Below, piece after piece: positions 16,343 through 24,935 of a stretch of 64,000 nt of DNA. Both the position numbers and the translations under genes were made by a program. Numbering within the stretch: position 1 is the first letter of the stretch; every line of letters begins with the position of its first letter. The DNA comes from PGYR01 sp046290495 (GTDB lineage: Bacteria; Bacteroidota; Ignavibacteria; Kapaibacteriales; UBA2268): assembly GCA_046290495.1 (NCBI GenBank), contig JBKAGT010000005.1, positions 1,116,001 through 1,180,000 of the forward strand, in the 5' to 3' direction. The notes beneath the pieces were generated by a model. It was not told the origin of the DNA, ran no database searches, and saw only the letters and a list, made by a program, of their open reading frames with translations.

Positions 16343-17458
16343 TTAAGTTTTGATTTTGAAATATTCAATATACTGTTTAGCAATTTTTTCCCAAGAAAAC
16401 CCCTTACTTCTTTCATAAGCATAGTCACTCAAATCAGATAATTTCTTCTTATTATCCTTTAGCTGCATAATACCATTTCTAATACTTTCAGTGCTTTCGC
16501 CATCTACCAATAATCCAGACTTCCCATCTTCAATTGCATCTTCTGCTCCTGTATTATAAGTACCAATAGAAGGTGTTCCACAAGCAGCAGCTTCCAAATA
16601 TGTAATCCCAAAACCTTCTACACTATCATTTACATTTCTTGACGGCATAACTAATAAATCAGCCATGCTGAATAGAGAATTCACATCTTCATCAGGAATA
16701 AACCCATGGAAATAAACCCTATCACTTAAGTTATTACTCTCAACCAAAGACTTCAGTTTCTTTTCATATTTTCCTTTACCACCTATGTGGAATATGACAT
16801 CTGGTAAATCTTTGATTGCTTCTATTGTTTTGTCAAAACCCTTACGCTCCTCTAACCTGCCGATGTTAATGATATTGAATTTACTTTTTTCAAATTGATA
16901 TTTCTGTGCTATTGAGTCATTGTAATCGACTTTGTAAAATTTCTGTATATTAACACCATTATTTATTACATCAATTGGCGTGTTAATGTTGTTCTGGATC
17001 ATAAAATCCTTAGTATAATTACTTACAGCCACAGTACCGTTTGACTTTTTGAAAGTCTTTTTCTGTAGAATTTTATTTTTCCATCTATGCTCTACAGCAT
17101 CAAGTCCGTGACATACTGTAAAGTAAGGCAAATTATTCTTGTAATTATAAAGAAGTGCTGGAACACCCATTTTCCAATTAGATGCGAGTAATATAGAATT
17201 TTCAGTATCTAAGTTCTTCAATGCATCTAAAAGCAGAAAATTCTTTTTTCGCTTCCATCTTTCATGAGCCAATCTAATTACTTTAACGCCCTTTACTTGA
17301 AATGGCTCACTAATCATATTATCGTATGATTTGGTGACTACAGTAACTCTATATCCTTGCTTAGCAAAGTTTTTAGCTAACTCAACACACCAAGTCTGAA
17401 TTCCACCAGCCGCCGGTGGAAAATCTTGCGTAGTTATGATAATATGCTCAAAACTCAT
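16343..17458 (-). CDS. Glycosyltransferase family 4 (first gene of the operon)
   Basis: A 371-residue GT4 enzyme: N-terminal TTQDFPPAAGGIQTWCVELAK (the PPxxGGxxxW/xxELA pattern of GT4), NGVNIQKFY, NIGRLEERKGFDKTIEAI (donor site), and NDSVEGFGITYLEAAACGTPSIGT (E-x7-E). It belongs to a different GT4 subgroup from the two paralogues downstream. It is the promoter-proximal gene of the minus-strand operon, divergent from the PAP2 phosphatase across 86 bases. Confidence 0.9.
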   Translation of the reverse strand: MSFEHIIITTQDFPPAAGGIQTWCVELAKNFAKQGYRVTVVTKSYDNMISEPFQVKGVKVIRLAHERWKRKKNFLLLDALKNLDTENSILLASNWKMGVPALLYNYKNNLPYFTVCHGLDAVEHRWKNKILQKKTFKKSNGTVAVSNYTKDFMIQNNINTPIDVINNGVNIQKFYKVDYNDSIAQKYQFEKSKFNIINIGRLEERKGFDKTIEAIKDLPDVIFHIGGKGKYEKKLKSLVESNNLSDRVYFHGFIPDEDVNSLFSMADLLVMPSRNVNDSVEGFGITYLEAAACGTPSIGTYNTGAEDAIEDGKSGLLVDGESTESIRNGIMQLKDNKKKLSDLSDYAYERSKGFSWEKIAKQYIEYFKIKT

Positions 17459-17544
17459 AGTAGTTTTCTAATTTAGAATAATTGGGTTATTTTGTATTCA
17501 GTCAATTTAGAATTTAATAATATAAAATAGATTTACATAAAATT

Positions 17545-18111
17545 ATGACAGAGATAGTAGAATTAGACAAGCAACTTTTCTATTTTATAAATCAAGATCT
17601 TGCAAACCCAATCACTGATTATTTTATGCCGATAATCACATCTTTTAAGTATTGGCTACCTCTGTATATATTTGGTTTTCTTTATTTATTAGTCAAGTAT
17701 AGATTAAAAGGTCTTTATATTTTATTTGTATTACTTTTCATAGTTGGATTGTGCGACTTGATAAATGCACAAGTATTAAAAGAATATTTTGCTCGTGTTA
17801 GGCCTTGTCGAGATTTAAGTGGTGTTAACCTATTGATCAATTGTGGAAGTGGTTTGAGTTTCCCCTCTAACCATGCTGTAAATAACTTTAGTGCTGCAGT
17901 AGTATTAAGTCACTTTTTCAGAAGGAAAGTAGCTATATTCTTTACTATTGCTTTTTTAGTTTCTATTTCTAGAGTATTTGTAGGTGTGCACTATGTTGTA
18001 GATATTACTGCAGGAGCAATAGTAGGGATGCTAATAGCTACATTGTTTACAACAATTGTCTCTCGTTTCAAATATAACAAAGAAGTGATTGAAAAAATCA
18101 GAATTAGTTAA
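17545..18111 (+). CDS. PAP2-family membrane phosphatase
   Basis: A 188-residue integral membrane protein with the three phosphatase motifs: KEYFARVRP (KX6RP), SFPSNHAV (PSxH with Asn where Gly is usual), and SRVFVGVHYVVD (SRX5HX3D), separated by hydrophobic helices. Such enzymes dephosphorylate undecaprenyl diphosphate or lipid A in the inner membrane. The PSGH to PSNH change is seen in some members and need not abolish activity. The divergent glycosyltransferase operon fits an undecaprenyl-PP or lipid A role. Its 3' end overlaps the convergent ABC gene by 8 bases. Confidence 0.88.
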   Translation: MTEIVELDKQLFYFINQDLANPITDYFMPIITSFKYWLPLYIFGFLYLLVKYRLKGLYILFVLLFIVGLCDLINAQVLKEYFARVRPCRDLSGVNLLINCGSGLSFPSNHAVNNFSAAVVLSHFFRRKVAIFFTIAFLVSISRVFVGVHYVVDITAGAIVGMLIATLFTTIVSRFKYNKEVIEKIRIS

Positions 18112-18799
18112 GTTTTCCTAAACCTTTATTTGAAAGTTCGTACTGATTATTTGCAATAGCAGCAAATTTGCTACTATGAGTAGCAAGTAGGATAGCAGTA
18201 TCCGTTTTTTGATTTACTTTTTCAAATAACTCAGCTATCAAATCAGAATTCTTCTCATCTAAGTTACCAGTTGGCTCATCTGCTATCAATAACTTTGGTT
18301 CATTGATAATAGATCTAGCTATTGCTACTCTCTGTTGTTCGCCACCAGACATCTTTTTTGGCTTATGATCCATTCTTTTATCAAGACCAACAAAATTCAA
18401 TAATTCCATTGCTTTTTCTTTAGCCATTTTATCATTAGTCCCAGCAATCTTAGCAGGTACCATAACATTTTCTAATGCGGTAAACTCGGGTAATAAATGA
18501 TGGAATTGAAAAATGAAACCAAGTTTTGTGTTTCTAAAATAATCTAATTCCTTTTGGGAAGCAGTCACTAAATTATAATAAGAATTTTCATCAGTATATT
18601 CTAGTTGCCCTTCAGTTGGCTTATCTATAGTTCCAACAATGTGAAGTAAAGTACTTTTACCAGTGCCAGAAGCTCCCACAATTGAGGTAATCTCTCTGCT
18701 TTTAAGTATAAGTGATAAGTTTTTGAACACAACTAGATCATCACCATTTGGCGATTCAAATACTTTAGTTAGATTTTTAATTTCGTAGTTCATAGACAT
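18104..18799 (-). CDS. ABC transporter ATP-binding protein, LolD-like
   Basis: A 231-residue ATPase with Walker A GASGTGKST, Q-loop IFQFHHLLPEFTALENV, signature MSGGEQQRVAIARS, Walker B LLIADEPTGNLD and switch histidine ATHSS. The FQFHHLLPEF and PTGNLD features place it in the MacB/LolD branch, which drives lipoprotein release or export with an FtsX-type permease. No permease gene is adjacent. The ATG at 18799 follows directly after the T-run of the rplQ terminator, so the gene has no visible leader or ribosome-binding site; the second ATG (18793) is possible. Role in lipoprotein sorting is inferred. Confidence 0.85.
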   Translation of the reverse strand: MSMNYEIKNLTKVFESPNGDDLVVFKNLSLILKSREITSIVGASGTGKSTLLHIVGTIDKPTEGQLEYTDENSYYNLVTASQKELDYFRNTKLGFIFQFHHLLPEFTALENVMVPAKIAGTNDKMAKEKAMELLNFVGLDKRMDHKPKKMSGGEQQRVAIARSIINEPKLLIADEPTGNLDEKNSDLIAELFEKVNQKTDTAILLATHSSKFAAIANNQYELSNKGLGKLN

Positions 18800-18828
18800 A
18801 AAAAAGGCGTCCTATAAAAGAACGCCTA
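18800..18828 (-). terminator. Terminator of the ribosomal protein operon
   Basis: On the minus strand AGGCGTTC, loop TTTTATA, GGACGCCT followed by six T. It ends immediately before the start codon of the LolD-like gene, so that gene depends on read-through or its own signals. Confidence 0.85.
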
Positions 18829-18857
18829 CTTAATATTTATTTCAAGATGACAATTTA

Positions 18858-19694
18858 TTAGCTTTTGCTATCTTCTTTGTCTTCTTCATCTTCGCCTTCT
18901 ACCTTGTCAGCAACATCTTCAGCAGCTTCTTTAGCATCTTCAGCAATTTCTTCAGCCTTTTCGGTAGCTTCTTCAGCTAACTCTTCAGCTTTTTCTTTTA
19001 CTTCTTCTACTTTCTCTTCTACAGCTTCAGTTACTTCTTCAGTTTTTTCTTCTACAGCTTCAGCTACTTCTTCTGCTTTATCTTCGGCTTTCTCAGATAC
19101 TTCCTCAACAGTTTCTTTACCTTCTTCTACTTTCTCTTCAACTACATCAGTAGCTTCTTCAACTGTTTCTTCAACTTTGTCAGCAACTTCAGATGCTTTT
19201 TCTTTTACAGTATCTACTACAGAAGAGCTATCATCAGATTCTGATTTAGATTTCTTAGATTTAGATTTAGCAAATGAGCTATCTTGATCACCAGACCAGT
19301 CAACTAATTCAATTAAAGCCATTTCTGCAGAATCACCTCTTCTAGCACCAATTTTGATAATACGAGTGTATCCACCTGTACGACCAGAAACTACTGGAGC
19401 AATAGAATCAAACAATTCTTGAAGTATATCTTTTCTTTTTAATTCACGAGCAACGATACGGCGAGTATGGATGTCTATATTTTGACCATCATCTAATTTA
19501 CCATTTTGTTCGTTGTCTAAAGCGTGAACTGCTTTTGTAACTAATTTTTCTACATAAGGTCTAAGAGCTTTTGCTTTAGCCGTAGTAGTTTTTATTCTTT
19601 TGTGTTCAATAAGGTTACTTGCCAAACTTTGCAAAGTTGCTTTTCTGTGGCTAGCAGTTCTATTGAGTTTTTTTCCTGATTTTAAATGTCTCAT
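18858..19694 (-). CDS. rplQ: 50S ribosomal protein L17 with a long acidic repeat tail
   Basis: Residues 1 to about 130 are ordinary bL17 (MRHLKSGKKLNRTASHRKATLQSLA, TTTAKAKALRPYVEKLVTKA, TGGYTRIIKIGARRGDSAEMALIELV). Residues ~145-278 are a low-complexity tail made almost only of Glu, Lys, Ala, Val and Asp in approximate 11-residue units such as VEEKVEEVKEKAEE, strongly helical in character. L17 is usually 115-160 residues, so the tail doubles its size. It is the last gene of the rpoA operon and is followed by a terminator. The tail sits on the solvent side in principle; its function is unknown. Confidence 0.95.
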   Translation of the reverse strand: MRHLKSGKKLNRTASHRKATLQSLASNLIEHKRIKTTTAKAKALRPYVEKLVTKAVHALDNEQNGKLDDGQNIDIHTRRIVARELKRKDILQELFDSIAPVVSGRTGGYTRIIKIGARRGDSAEMALIELVDWSGDQDSSFAKSKSKKSKSESDDSSSVVDTVKEKASEVADKVEETVEEATDVVEEKVEEGKETVEEVSEKAEDKAEEVAEAVEEKTEEVTEAVEEKVEEVKEKAEELAEEATEKAEEIAEDAKEAAEDVADKVEGEDEEDKEDSKS

Positions 19695-19720
19695 TTTAAC
19701 ACTTCAATTTTTGCAGTTTA

Positions 19721-20737
19721 TTAATTGTTTATTAACATAGATTTTGGTTCATCTTTCAAGTATTGCTCTACGTTCATTCCAAAATCAAGACCTTGGCTAG
19801 CAACTAAGTCTTTCAACTCATTTAGTGATTTTTTACCAAAGTTTCTAAATTTCAACAACTCTGATTCTTTCAACGACACTAAGTCAGCCAATCTACCGAT
19901 ATCAGCACGTTTCAAGCAGTTGTGAGCTCTTACAGATAGCTCTAATTCATCAACTGGAGTTTCTAATATTTTCTTAATTCTCTTCTTCTCAGCTGCTTTT
20001 TCTTCTTCCTCTGCAGATCTACCTGATAATGAATCAGTTTCGTAAGCATCGAAATTAATGAAAAATTTAATGTGATCGCTAAGAATTTTAGATGCTAAGT
20101 GCAGAGATTCTTGAGCTGTAATTGTACCATCAGTTTTAACATCTAATACTAATCTCTCATAATCTGTTCTTTGACCTACCCTGTAAGGTTCAACATTAAA
20201 AATAACGTTTCTTACCGGTGTATAAACAGAATCAATTGGTAACATTCCTACTGGAAAATCTACAATCTTTTGATCTTCAGCAGGTACATAACCTTTACCA
20301 CGACCTATTTTAAGCTCTACATCGAATTCTGCATCTTCTGCTAAAGTAGCAATATGTAAGTCAGAATTGATAACTTCAATTTCATCAGAAGCATCTTGTA
20401 TATCTTTCGCAGTCCACTCACCACTTCCTTTTAAAGAGAAGTTGATAGTAACTGGTTTTTTGTCAATATTCTTGATTCTAACTTGCTTTAGGTTTAAAAT
20501 AATTTCAGAAACGTCTTCTATAACTCCGTCAATAGTTTGGAATTCGTGAAGTACGTCAGTAATTTTAATACCTGTAATAGCCGAGCCTGGAATAGAAGAC
20601 AATAATATTCTTCTCAAAGAATTTCCAATAGTTACACCATAACCTTGTTCTAAAGGTTGCATGATAAACTGGCTGTGGAAATCAGTTGAGTTTTCTTCTA
20701 TTATTACCCTTTCAGGCATTTGCATTTGGATATTCAT
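19721..20737 (-). CDS. rpoA: DNA-directed RNA polymerase subunit alpha
   Basis: A 338-residue alpha subunit that nucleates RNA polymerase assembly. The N-terminal dimerisation domain has GYGVTIGNSLRRILLSSIPGSAITGIKI; the C-terminal domain, from about residue 255, has the helix-hairpin-helix region ELELSVRAHNCLKRADI and FRNFGKKSLNELKDLV that contacts UP elements and activators. A linker rich in Glu and Lys joins them. It lies between rpsK and rplQ; rpsD, normally directly upstream, is missing (gap of 38 bases). Confidence 0.98.
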   Translation of the reverse strand: MNIQMQMPERVIIEENSTDFHSQFIMQPLEQGYGVTIGNSLRRILLSSIPGSAITGIKITDVLHEFQTIDGVIEDVSEIILNLKQVRIKNIDKKPVTINFSLKGSGEWTAKDIQDASDEIEVINSDLHIATLAEDAEFDVELKIGRGKGYVPAEDQKIVDFPVGMLPIDSVYTPVRNVIFNVEPYRVGQRTDYERLVLDVKTDGTITAQESLHLASKILSDHIKFFINFDAYETDSLSGRSAEEEEKAAEKKRIKKILETPVDELELSVRAHNCLKRADIGRLADLVSLKESELLKFRNFGKKSLNELKDLVASQGLDFGMNVEQYLKDEPKSMLINN

Positions 20738-20775
20738 AATTTTTTAGTCTTTTTTATTTGAGTAGAAAAATCGAA

Positions 20776-21156
20776 TTATACTCTACGTCTTTTTGGAGGC
20801 CTACAACCATTGTGTGGTATAGGAGTTTTATCAATGATAGAGTGTATTTCCAACCCAGCGTTAGAAAGTGCTCTTACAGCAGCTTCTCTACCAGAACCAG
20901 GTCCCTTTACTACAACGTCAACTTTTCTTAACCCCATATCGAAAGCTTCTTTGCCAGCTTGTTCAGCTGATACTTGAGCTGCGTAAGGAGTATTTTTCTT
21001 TGAACCTTTGAATCCGTTTTTACCAGATGAAGACCAAGTCAAAGTATTACCATAAGTATCTGTTAGTGTAACAACTACGTTGTTAAAAGATGCTTTGATA
21101 AATGCTTTACCATGGACATCTGATACGACTTTCTTTTTTTGTCTTTTCTTAGCCAA
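20776..21156 (-). CDS. rpsK: 30S ribosomal protein S11
   Basis: 126 residues, full length uS11: GKAFIKASFNNVVVTLTDTYGN, WSSSGKNGFKGSKKNTPYAAQ, VKGPGSGREAAVRAL and the C-terminal DKTPIPHNGCRPPKRRRV. It binds the platform of the 30S subunit near the mRNA exit. Lies 16 bases after rpsM. The gene normally following it, rpsD (S4), is not here. Confidence 0.98.
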   Translation of the reverse strand: MAKKRQKKKVVSDVHGKAFIKASFNNVVVTLTDTYGNTLTWSSSGKNGFKGSKKNTPYAAQVSAEQAGKEAFDMGLRKVDVVVKGPGSGREAAVRALSNAGLEIHSIIDKTPIPHNGCRPPKRRRV

Positions 21157-21172
21157 AGTTAATACCTACTTA

Positions 21173-21547
21173 TTATTTAGTTACTTTTTTCTTATTTGCA
21201 ATAGTCTTTCTTCTACCCTTACGAGTACGAGCATTAGTTTTTGTTCTTTGTCCACGTGCAGGTAATCCTCTACGGTGACGTAAACCTCTGTAACAACCAA
21301 TGTCCATAAGACGTTTGATGTTCATTTGAGTTTGTGATCTTAGTGAACCTTCTACTCTGTAATTATCAATGATATCACGCAAAGTAGCAACTTCTGTGTC
21401 ACTCCAATCAGCTATTTTTTTGTTTTCATCTATTCCAGCTTCTGCTAGAATATCTTTAGATATTTTTTTACCAACGCCATAAAGGTAAGTTAAGCCGATG
21501 ACGCCTCTTTTATTCTTTGGTAAATCTACACCTGCTATACGAGCCAT
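21173..21547 (-). CDS. rpsM: 30S ribosomal protein S13
   Basis: 124-residue uS13 of the 30S head: MARIAGVDLPKNKRGVIGLTYLYGVG, SLRSQTQMNIKRLMDIGCYRGLRHRRGLP and RGQRTKTNARTRKG at the basic tail that reaches the P-site tRNA. An AAGGAG sequence lies just upstream of the ATG, one of the more evident Shine-Dalgarno sites in the block. Directly follows rpmJ. Confidence 0.98.
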   Translation of the reverse strand: MARIAGVDLPKNKRGVIGLTYLYGVGKKISKDILAEAGIDENKKIADWSDTEVATLRDIIDNYRVEGSLRSQTQMNIKRLMDIGCYRGLRHRRGLPARGQRTKTNARTRKGRRKTIANKKKVTK

Positions 21548-21556
21548 AATTTCTCC

Positions 21557-21673
21557 TTAACCTTGTCTTTGTTTAAAACGTGGATTTTTCTTGTTTATAA
21601 TATAAACTCTGCCCTTTCTTTTGACGATTTTATCGTCTGGATTTCTCTTTTTAACAGAAGCTTGTACTTTCAT
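21557..21673 (-). CDS. rpmJ: 50S ribosomal protein L36 (zinc-free type)
   Basis: 38-residue bL36 read from the sequence: MKVQASVKKRNPDDKIVKRK at the N-terminus, ending NKKNPRFKQRQG. The usual zinc ligands (CxxC...C...H) are replaced: NPDDKIV stands where TCDKCKVI is normal, so this is a C-minus form that does not bind zinc. It sits between infA and rpsM, its standard place. Confidence 0.95.
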   Translation of the reverse strand: MKVQASVKKRNPDDKIVKRKGRVYIINKKNPRFKQRQG

Positions 21674-21687
21674 TTTAAAACCTAATA

Positions 21688-21906
21688 TTATTTATATCTA
21701 TATACTATGCGACCTTTTGACAAGTCGTATGGTGACATTTCTACTCTTACTTTATCGCCTTGTAATATTTTGATAAAGTGCATTCTCATCTTTCCTGAAA
21801 TATGCGCAAGTACTTCGTGTCCATTTTCAAATTTTACTCTGAACTGTGTGTTTGGTAGAGTCTCTTCTACTATTCCGTCTAATTCTATTAATTTTTGTTT
21901 AGCCAT
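21688..21906 (-). CDS. infA: Translation initiation factor IF-1
   Basis: 72-residue OB-fold factor that occupies the A site during initiation: KQKLIELDGIVEETLPNTQFRVKFENGHEVLAHISGKMRMHFI and GDKVRVEMSPYDLSKGRIVYRYK. Full length and without insertions. In many Bacteroidota map lies between secY and infA; here the 74-base gap holds nothing. Confidence 0.97.
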   Translation of the reverse strand: MAKQKLIELDGIVEETLPNTQFRVKFENGHEVLAHISGKMRMHFIKILQGDKVRVEMSPYDLSKGRIVYRYK

Positions 21907-21980
21907 TTTATCTTTTTTGTTATTTAGTACCGTAATTTAACGTTATTGCCTTCATTTGATTGCAACATTAGTTAATTATA

Positions 21981-23330
21981 CTAAAAACCACCAACTCCAG
22001 CTCTACCTTTCATCTTACCTGTTTTCATAAATCCATCGTAATGTCTCATCATCAGATGTGACTCAATTTGTTGCAATGTATCTAATCCTACACCTACGAT
22101 GATAATCAAACTTGTTCCACCAAAGAATGATGCAAACAATGAAGTAATACCAAATAAGTTCTGTACGAATGTAGGTAGTACAGCAATAATTGCAAGGAAT
22201 ATTGATCCAGGAAGAGTAATTCTTGTTAATATTCTTTCAATATATTCAGCAGTAGGTTGACCTGGTCTAATACCTGGTACAAACCCACCTTGTCTTTTCA
22301 TGTTATCAGCAATATCTTTCGGATTGAAAATAATTGCTGTATAGAAAAATGTAAAGAACACAACCATAATACCATAAACAAATGCATACCCAAAAGACGC
22401 AGGATTAAACCATGCCGCAAAATTCTGCATAGCAGGCGACGAAGGGAAAAACTGTGCTATTGTGTTCGGTATAAACATTAAAGACTGAGCAAAGATAATA
22501 GGCATCACACCTGCAGTATTAACCCTAAGTGGGATAAACTGTGTAGTTCCACCAAATACTCTTTTACCAACTTGTCTTTTTGCATATTGTACAGGTATTC
22601 TTCTAGCACCTTGAGTAATCAATACTATAGAAGCAATGATAGCAAACAAGAATGCAAATATAATAACTTCAAATATCCAATTACGTGTACCGCTTAATAC
22701 TAACTCATATTCTTGAGCTAGTGCTGCAGGTAGCGCGGCAATAATACCGATAAAGATAATCAAAGATATACCATTACCAATACCGCGTTCAGTAATTTGT
22801 TCACCTAACCACATTAGGAATATAGTCCCAGCGGTCAAAATAATAACAGTAGAGAAGAAGAACAATACTCCAGGGTCTGCAACTACGGGAGCACCACTTG
22901 GTCCAGCTGTATTAACTAACTTTACTGCAACACCAATTGATTGCAAACCAGCAATAAATACTGTCGCAAATCTGGTCCATTGATTAATCTTACGTCTACC
23001 TTCTTCACCTTCTTTCTGCATTTTTTGTATTTGAGGGAATACTACACCAGCCAATTGAAAAATAATTGATGATGTGATATAAGGCATAATACCTAACGCA
23101 AATATTGCTGCATTAGAAAATGCTCCACCCACAAACAAGTCAAAGAAGCCAAATAAATCATTAGCTCCACCTTGACCCATAGTCGATTTCAATACAGCTA
23201 CATCTACACCAGGAACGGTAATAAATGCACCAACTCTAACAACTAATAATATCATCAATGTGAAGAATATTCTATTTCTTAATTCTTCAATTTTGAAAAT
23301 ATTACTGAACGTTTCGCCGAATTTAGCCAT
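21981..23330 (-). CDS. secY: Protein translocase subunit SecY
   Basis: 449-residue channel subunit of the Sec translocon with about ten membrane segments. Recognisable blocks are the N-terminal LRNRIFFTLMILLVVRVGAFITVPGV, the plug/TM2 region NAAIFALGIMPYITSSIIFQL, GIGNGISLIIFIGI, the cytoplasmic RRIPVQYAKRQVGKR loop, and ADNMKRQGGFVPGIRPGQPT. It overlaps rplO by 8 bases, suggesting coupled translation. The length is normal and the frame intact. Confidence 0.98.
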   Translation of the reverse strand: MAKFGETFSNIFKIEELRNRIFFTLMILLVVRVGAFITVPGVDVAVLKSTMGQGGANDLFGFFDLFVGGAFSNAAIFALGIMPYITSSIIFQLAGVVFPQIQKMQKEGEEGRRKINQWTRFATVFIAGLQSIGVAVKLVNTAGPSGAPVVADPGVLFFFSTVIILTAGTIFLMWLGEQITERGIGNGISLIIFIGIIAALPAALAQEYELVLSGTRNWIFEVIIFAFLFAIIASIVLITQGARRIPVQYAKRQVGKRVFGGTTQFIPLRVNTAGVMPIIFAQSLMFIPNTIAQFFPSSPAMQNFAAWFNPASFGYAFVYGIMVVFFTFFYTAIIFNPKDIADNMKRQGGFVPGIRPGQPTAEYIERILTRITLPGSIFLAIIAVLPTFVQNLFGITSLFASFFGGTSLIIIVGVGLDTLQQIESHLMMRHYDGFMKTGKMKGRAGVGGF

Positions 23331-23784
23331 TAAGCTTTACCGCCCCCCCGGCTTTTTCTATCTTTTCTTTTGCCGTAGAGCTAAACTTGTCAGCTGTAAT
23401 AGTTGCCGATGAAGTGATTTCGCCATCGCCTAATACTTTTAACGGCATTGACTTTTTGTTTAATACGCCAATCGCTAACAAAGATTCTTTGTCTATGTTG
23501 TTAGCATCTAATTTGTTCTCATCTATCAACTGTTGCAATTGTGATAAATTCACAACAGCATACTTAGTTGAAAATTTGTTGTGGAAGCCAAACTTAGGAA
23601 GTCTTCTGTGGATAGGCATTTGCCCACCTTCAAACCCAACGTTGATAGTTGCACCAGATCTTGATTTTTGACCTTTGTGTCCTTTGCCAGAAGTGCCACC
23701 ATATCCTGATCCTTCACCTCTTCCTACTCTTTTTTTGCTATGAGTAGAGCCTTTCGGCTTAACTAAATTTCCAATGTGTTTCAT
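23323..23784 (-). CDS. rplO: 50S ribosomal protein L15
   Basis: 153-residue uL15: GSTHSKKRVGRGEGSGYGGTSGKGHKGQKSRSG near the N-terminus (Gly/Lys-rich arm), FEGGQMPIHRRLPKFGF, and a globular C-terminus. The 3' end contains a run of seven C on the plus strand (codons for GGA of AGGAV), an error-prone stretch, but the frame is intact and overlaps secY. Confidence 0.97.
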   Translation of the reverse strand: MKHIGNLVKPKGSTHSKKRVGRGEGSGYGGTSGKGHKGQKSRSGATINVGFEGGQMPIHRRLPKFGFHNKFSTKYAVVNLSQLQQLIDENKLDANNIDKESLLAIGVLNKKSMPLKVLGDGEITSSATITADKFSSTAKEKIEKAGGAVKLNG

Positions 23785-23804
23785 ATTAAAACCGGTAATA
23801 TTTT

Positions 23805-23990
23805 TTATTCGCTTATTTGTTCTGTTACTACTAAATGCTTTACAGTGTTTACCATACCTCTAGTTTGCTCATTATCTGGCAATACGTTAGAGTAATTTGG
23901 CTTTCCTAATCCAAGAGCTACAATTGTCTTTTTGTGTTTGCTCTTTGATTTGATACTGCTTTTAACTTGTGTAATTTTAATTTTTGACAT
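23805..23990 (-). CDS. rpmD: 50S ribosomal protein L30
   Basis: 61-residue uL30: KIKITQVKSSIKSKSKHKKTIVALGLGK followed by NEQTRGMVNTVKHLVVTEQ. Short bacterial form, between rpsE and rplO as usual. Confidence 0.96.
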   Translation of the reverse strand: MSKIKITQVKSSIKSKSKHKKTIVALGLGKPNYSNVLPDNEQTRGMVNTVKHLVVTEQISE

Positions 23991-24010
23991 TTTCTTTATC
24001 CTATTAGGAA

Positions 24011-24514
24011 TTATCCAAAGATTACTTTTTCTACTGAAACGCCTCTTCTTGCAGCGACTGAATTCACATCTTCTACTCTTTGTAGTCCGTTCAACGCAGC
24101 TTTGATTGCATTATGAGGATTAGAAGAACCCAAATTCTTAGTTAATACGTTTTGTACGCCAGCTAATTCGAGAACCGCTCTGATACCACCAGAAGCAATA
24201 ACACCTGTACCAGGAGTAGCTGGTTTGATCAATACCTTTCCAGCACCGTATTTACCAGTCACTTCGTGAGGTATAGTTCCATTTTGAATAGTTACGTGTA
24301 CCAAACTTTTCTTAGCTACGTCAGTTGCTTTTGAAATAGCATCTACTACCTCACCTGCTTTACCTAATCCGTAACCTACGTGACCATTACCGTCACCTAC
24401 TACTACTAACGCAGAGAAGTTGAATCTACGACCACCTTTTACTACCTTAGCTGTTCTACCAACGTAAACTAATTTATCGTTTAAGTCTAATTCTGAAGCT
24501 TTAATTTTGCTCAC
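24011..24514 (-). CDS. rpsE: 30S ribosomal protein S5
   Basis: 167-residue uS5 of the 30S body, involved in decoding fidelity. Double-stranded RNA-binding part KASELDLNDKLVYVGRTAKVVKGGRRFNFSALVVVGDGNGHVGYG, then ATPGTGVIASGGIRAVLELAGVQNVLTK. The start codon is GTG at 24514, with AAGGAG about 12 bases before it. Normal length. Confidence 0.97.
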   Translation of the reverse strand: MSKIKASELDLNDKLVYVGRTAKVVKGGRRFNFSALVVVGDGNGHVGYGLGKAGEVVDAISKATDVAKKSLVHVTIQNGTIPHEVTGKYGAGKVLIKPATPGTGVIASGGIRAVLELAGVQNVLTKNLGSSNPHNAIKAALNGLQRVEDVNSVAARRGVSVEKVIFG

Positions 24515-24541
24515 TGTTAATTACTCCTTTGAGTGATCTTA

Positions 24542-24913
24542 TTAAAATTTGAGTCCACCTTCTCTTGCAGAATCAGCCAATGCTTTAATTCTACCGGTGT
24601 AAATATTACCATTCCTATCGAAACATACTTTGTCAATGTTAGCAGCCAATGCTCTTTCAGCAATAACTTTACCAACAACTTTGCTCATATCCATTTTGGT
24701 CATGTCATCTTTCAACATACCTTTTACTTCCGAATCAATAGTTGAGGCAGATACTAACGTTTTTGCAGAAGTATCGTCTATAACCTGTACGAACATATTT
24801 GTTGTACTTTTGAATACTGACATTCTTGGAATCTCAGCTGTTCCTCTAATTTTAGACTTTATACTTCTTTTTCGTCTATCTTTTCTTTTATACTTTAAAC
24901 TTTTTGTATTCAT
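24542..24913 (-). CDS. rplR: 50S ribosomal protein L18
   Basis: 123-residue uL18, which binds 5S rRNA: basic N-terminus YKRKDRRKRSIKSKIRG, IPRMSVFKSTTNMFVQVIDD, AKTLVSAST, and the C-terminal VCFDRNGNIYTGRIKALADSAREGGLKF. Follows rplF by 22 bases. Confidence 0.96.
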   Translation of the reverse strand: MNTKSLKYKRKDRRKRSIKSKIRGTAEIPRMSVFKSTTNMFVQVIDDTSAKTLVSASTIDSEVKGMLKDDMTKMDMSKVVGKVIAERALAANIDKVCFDRNGNIYTGRIKALADSAREGGLKF

Positions 24914-24935
24914 AACTACTCAATAATATTATGCA

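Noticed and set aside
18865..19287. Ser-rich 140-residue plus-strand frame opposite rplQ
   Set aside because: It is the complement of the Glu/Lys/Ala repeat tail of L17; the composition follows from that low-complexity sequence.
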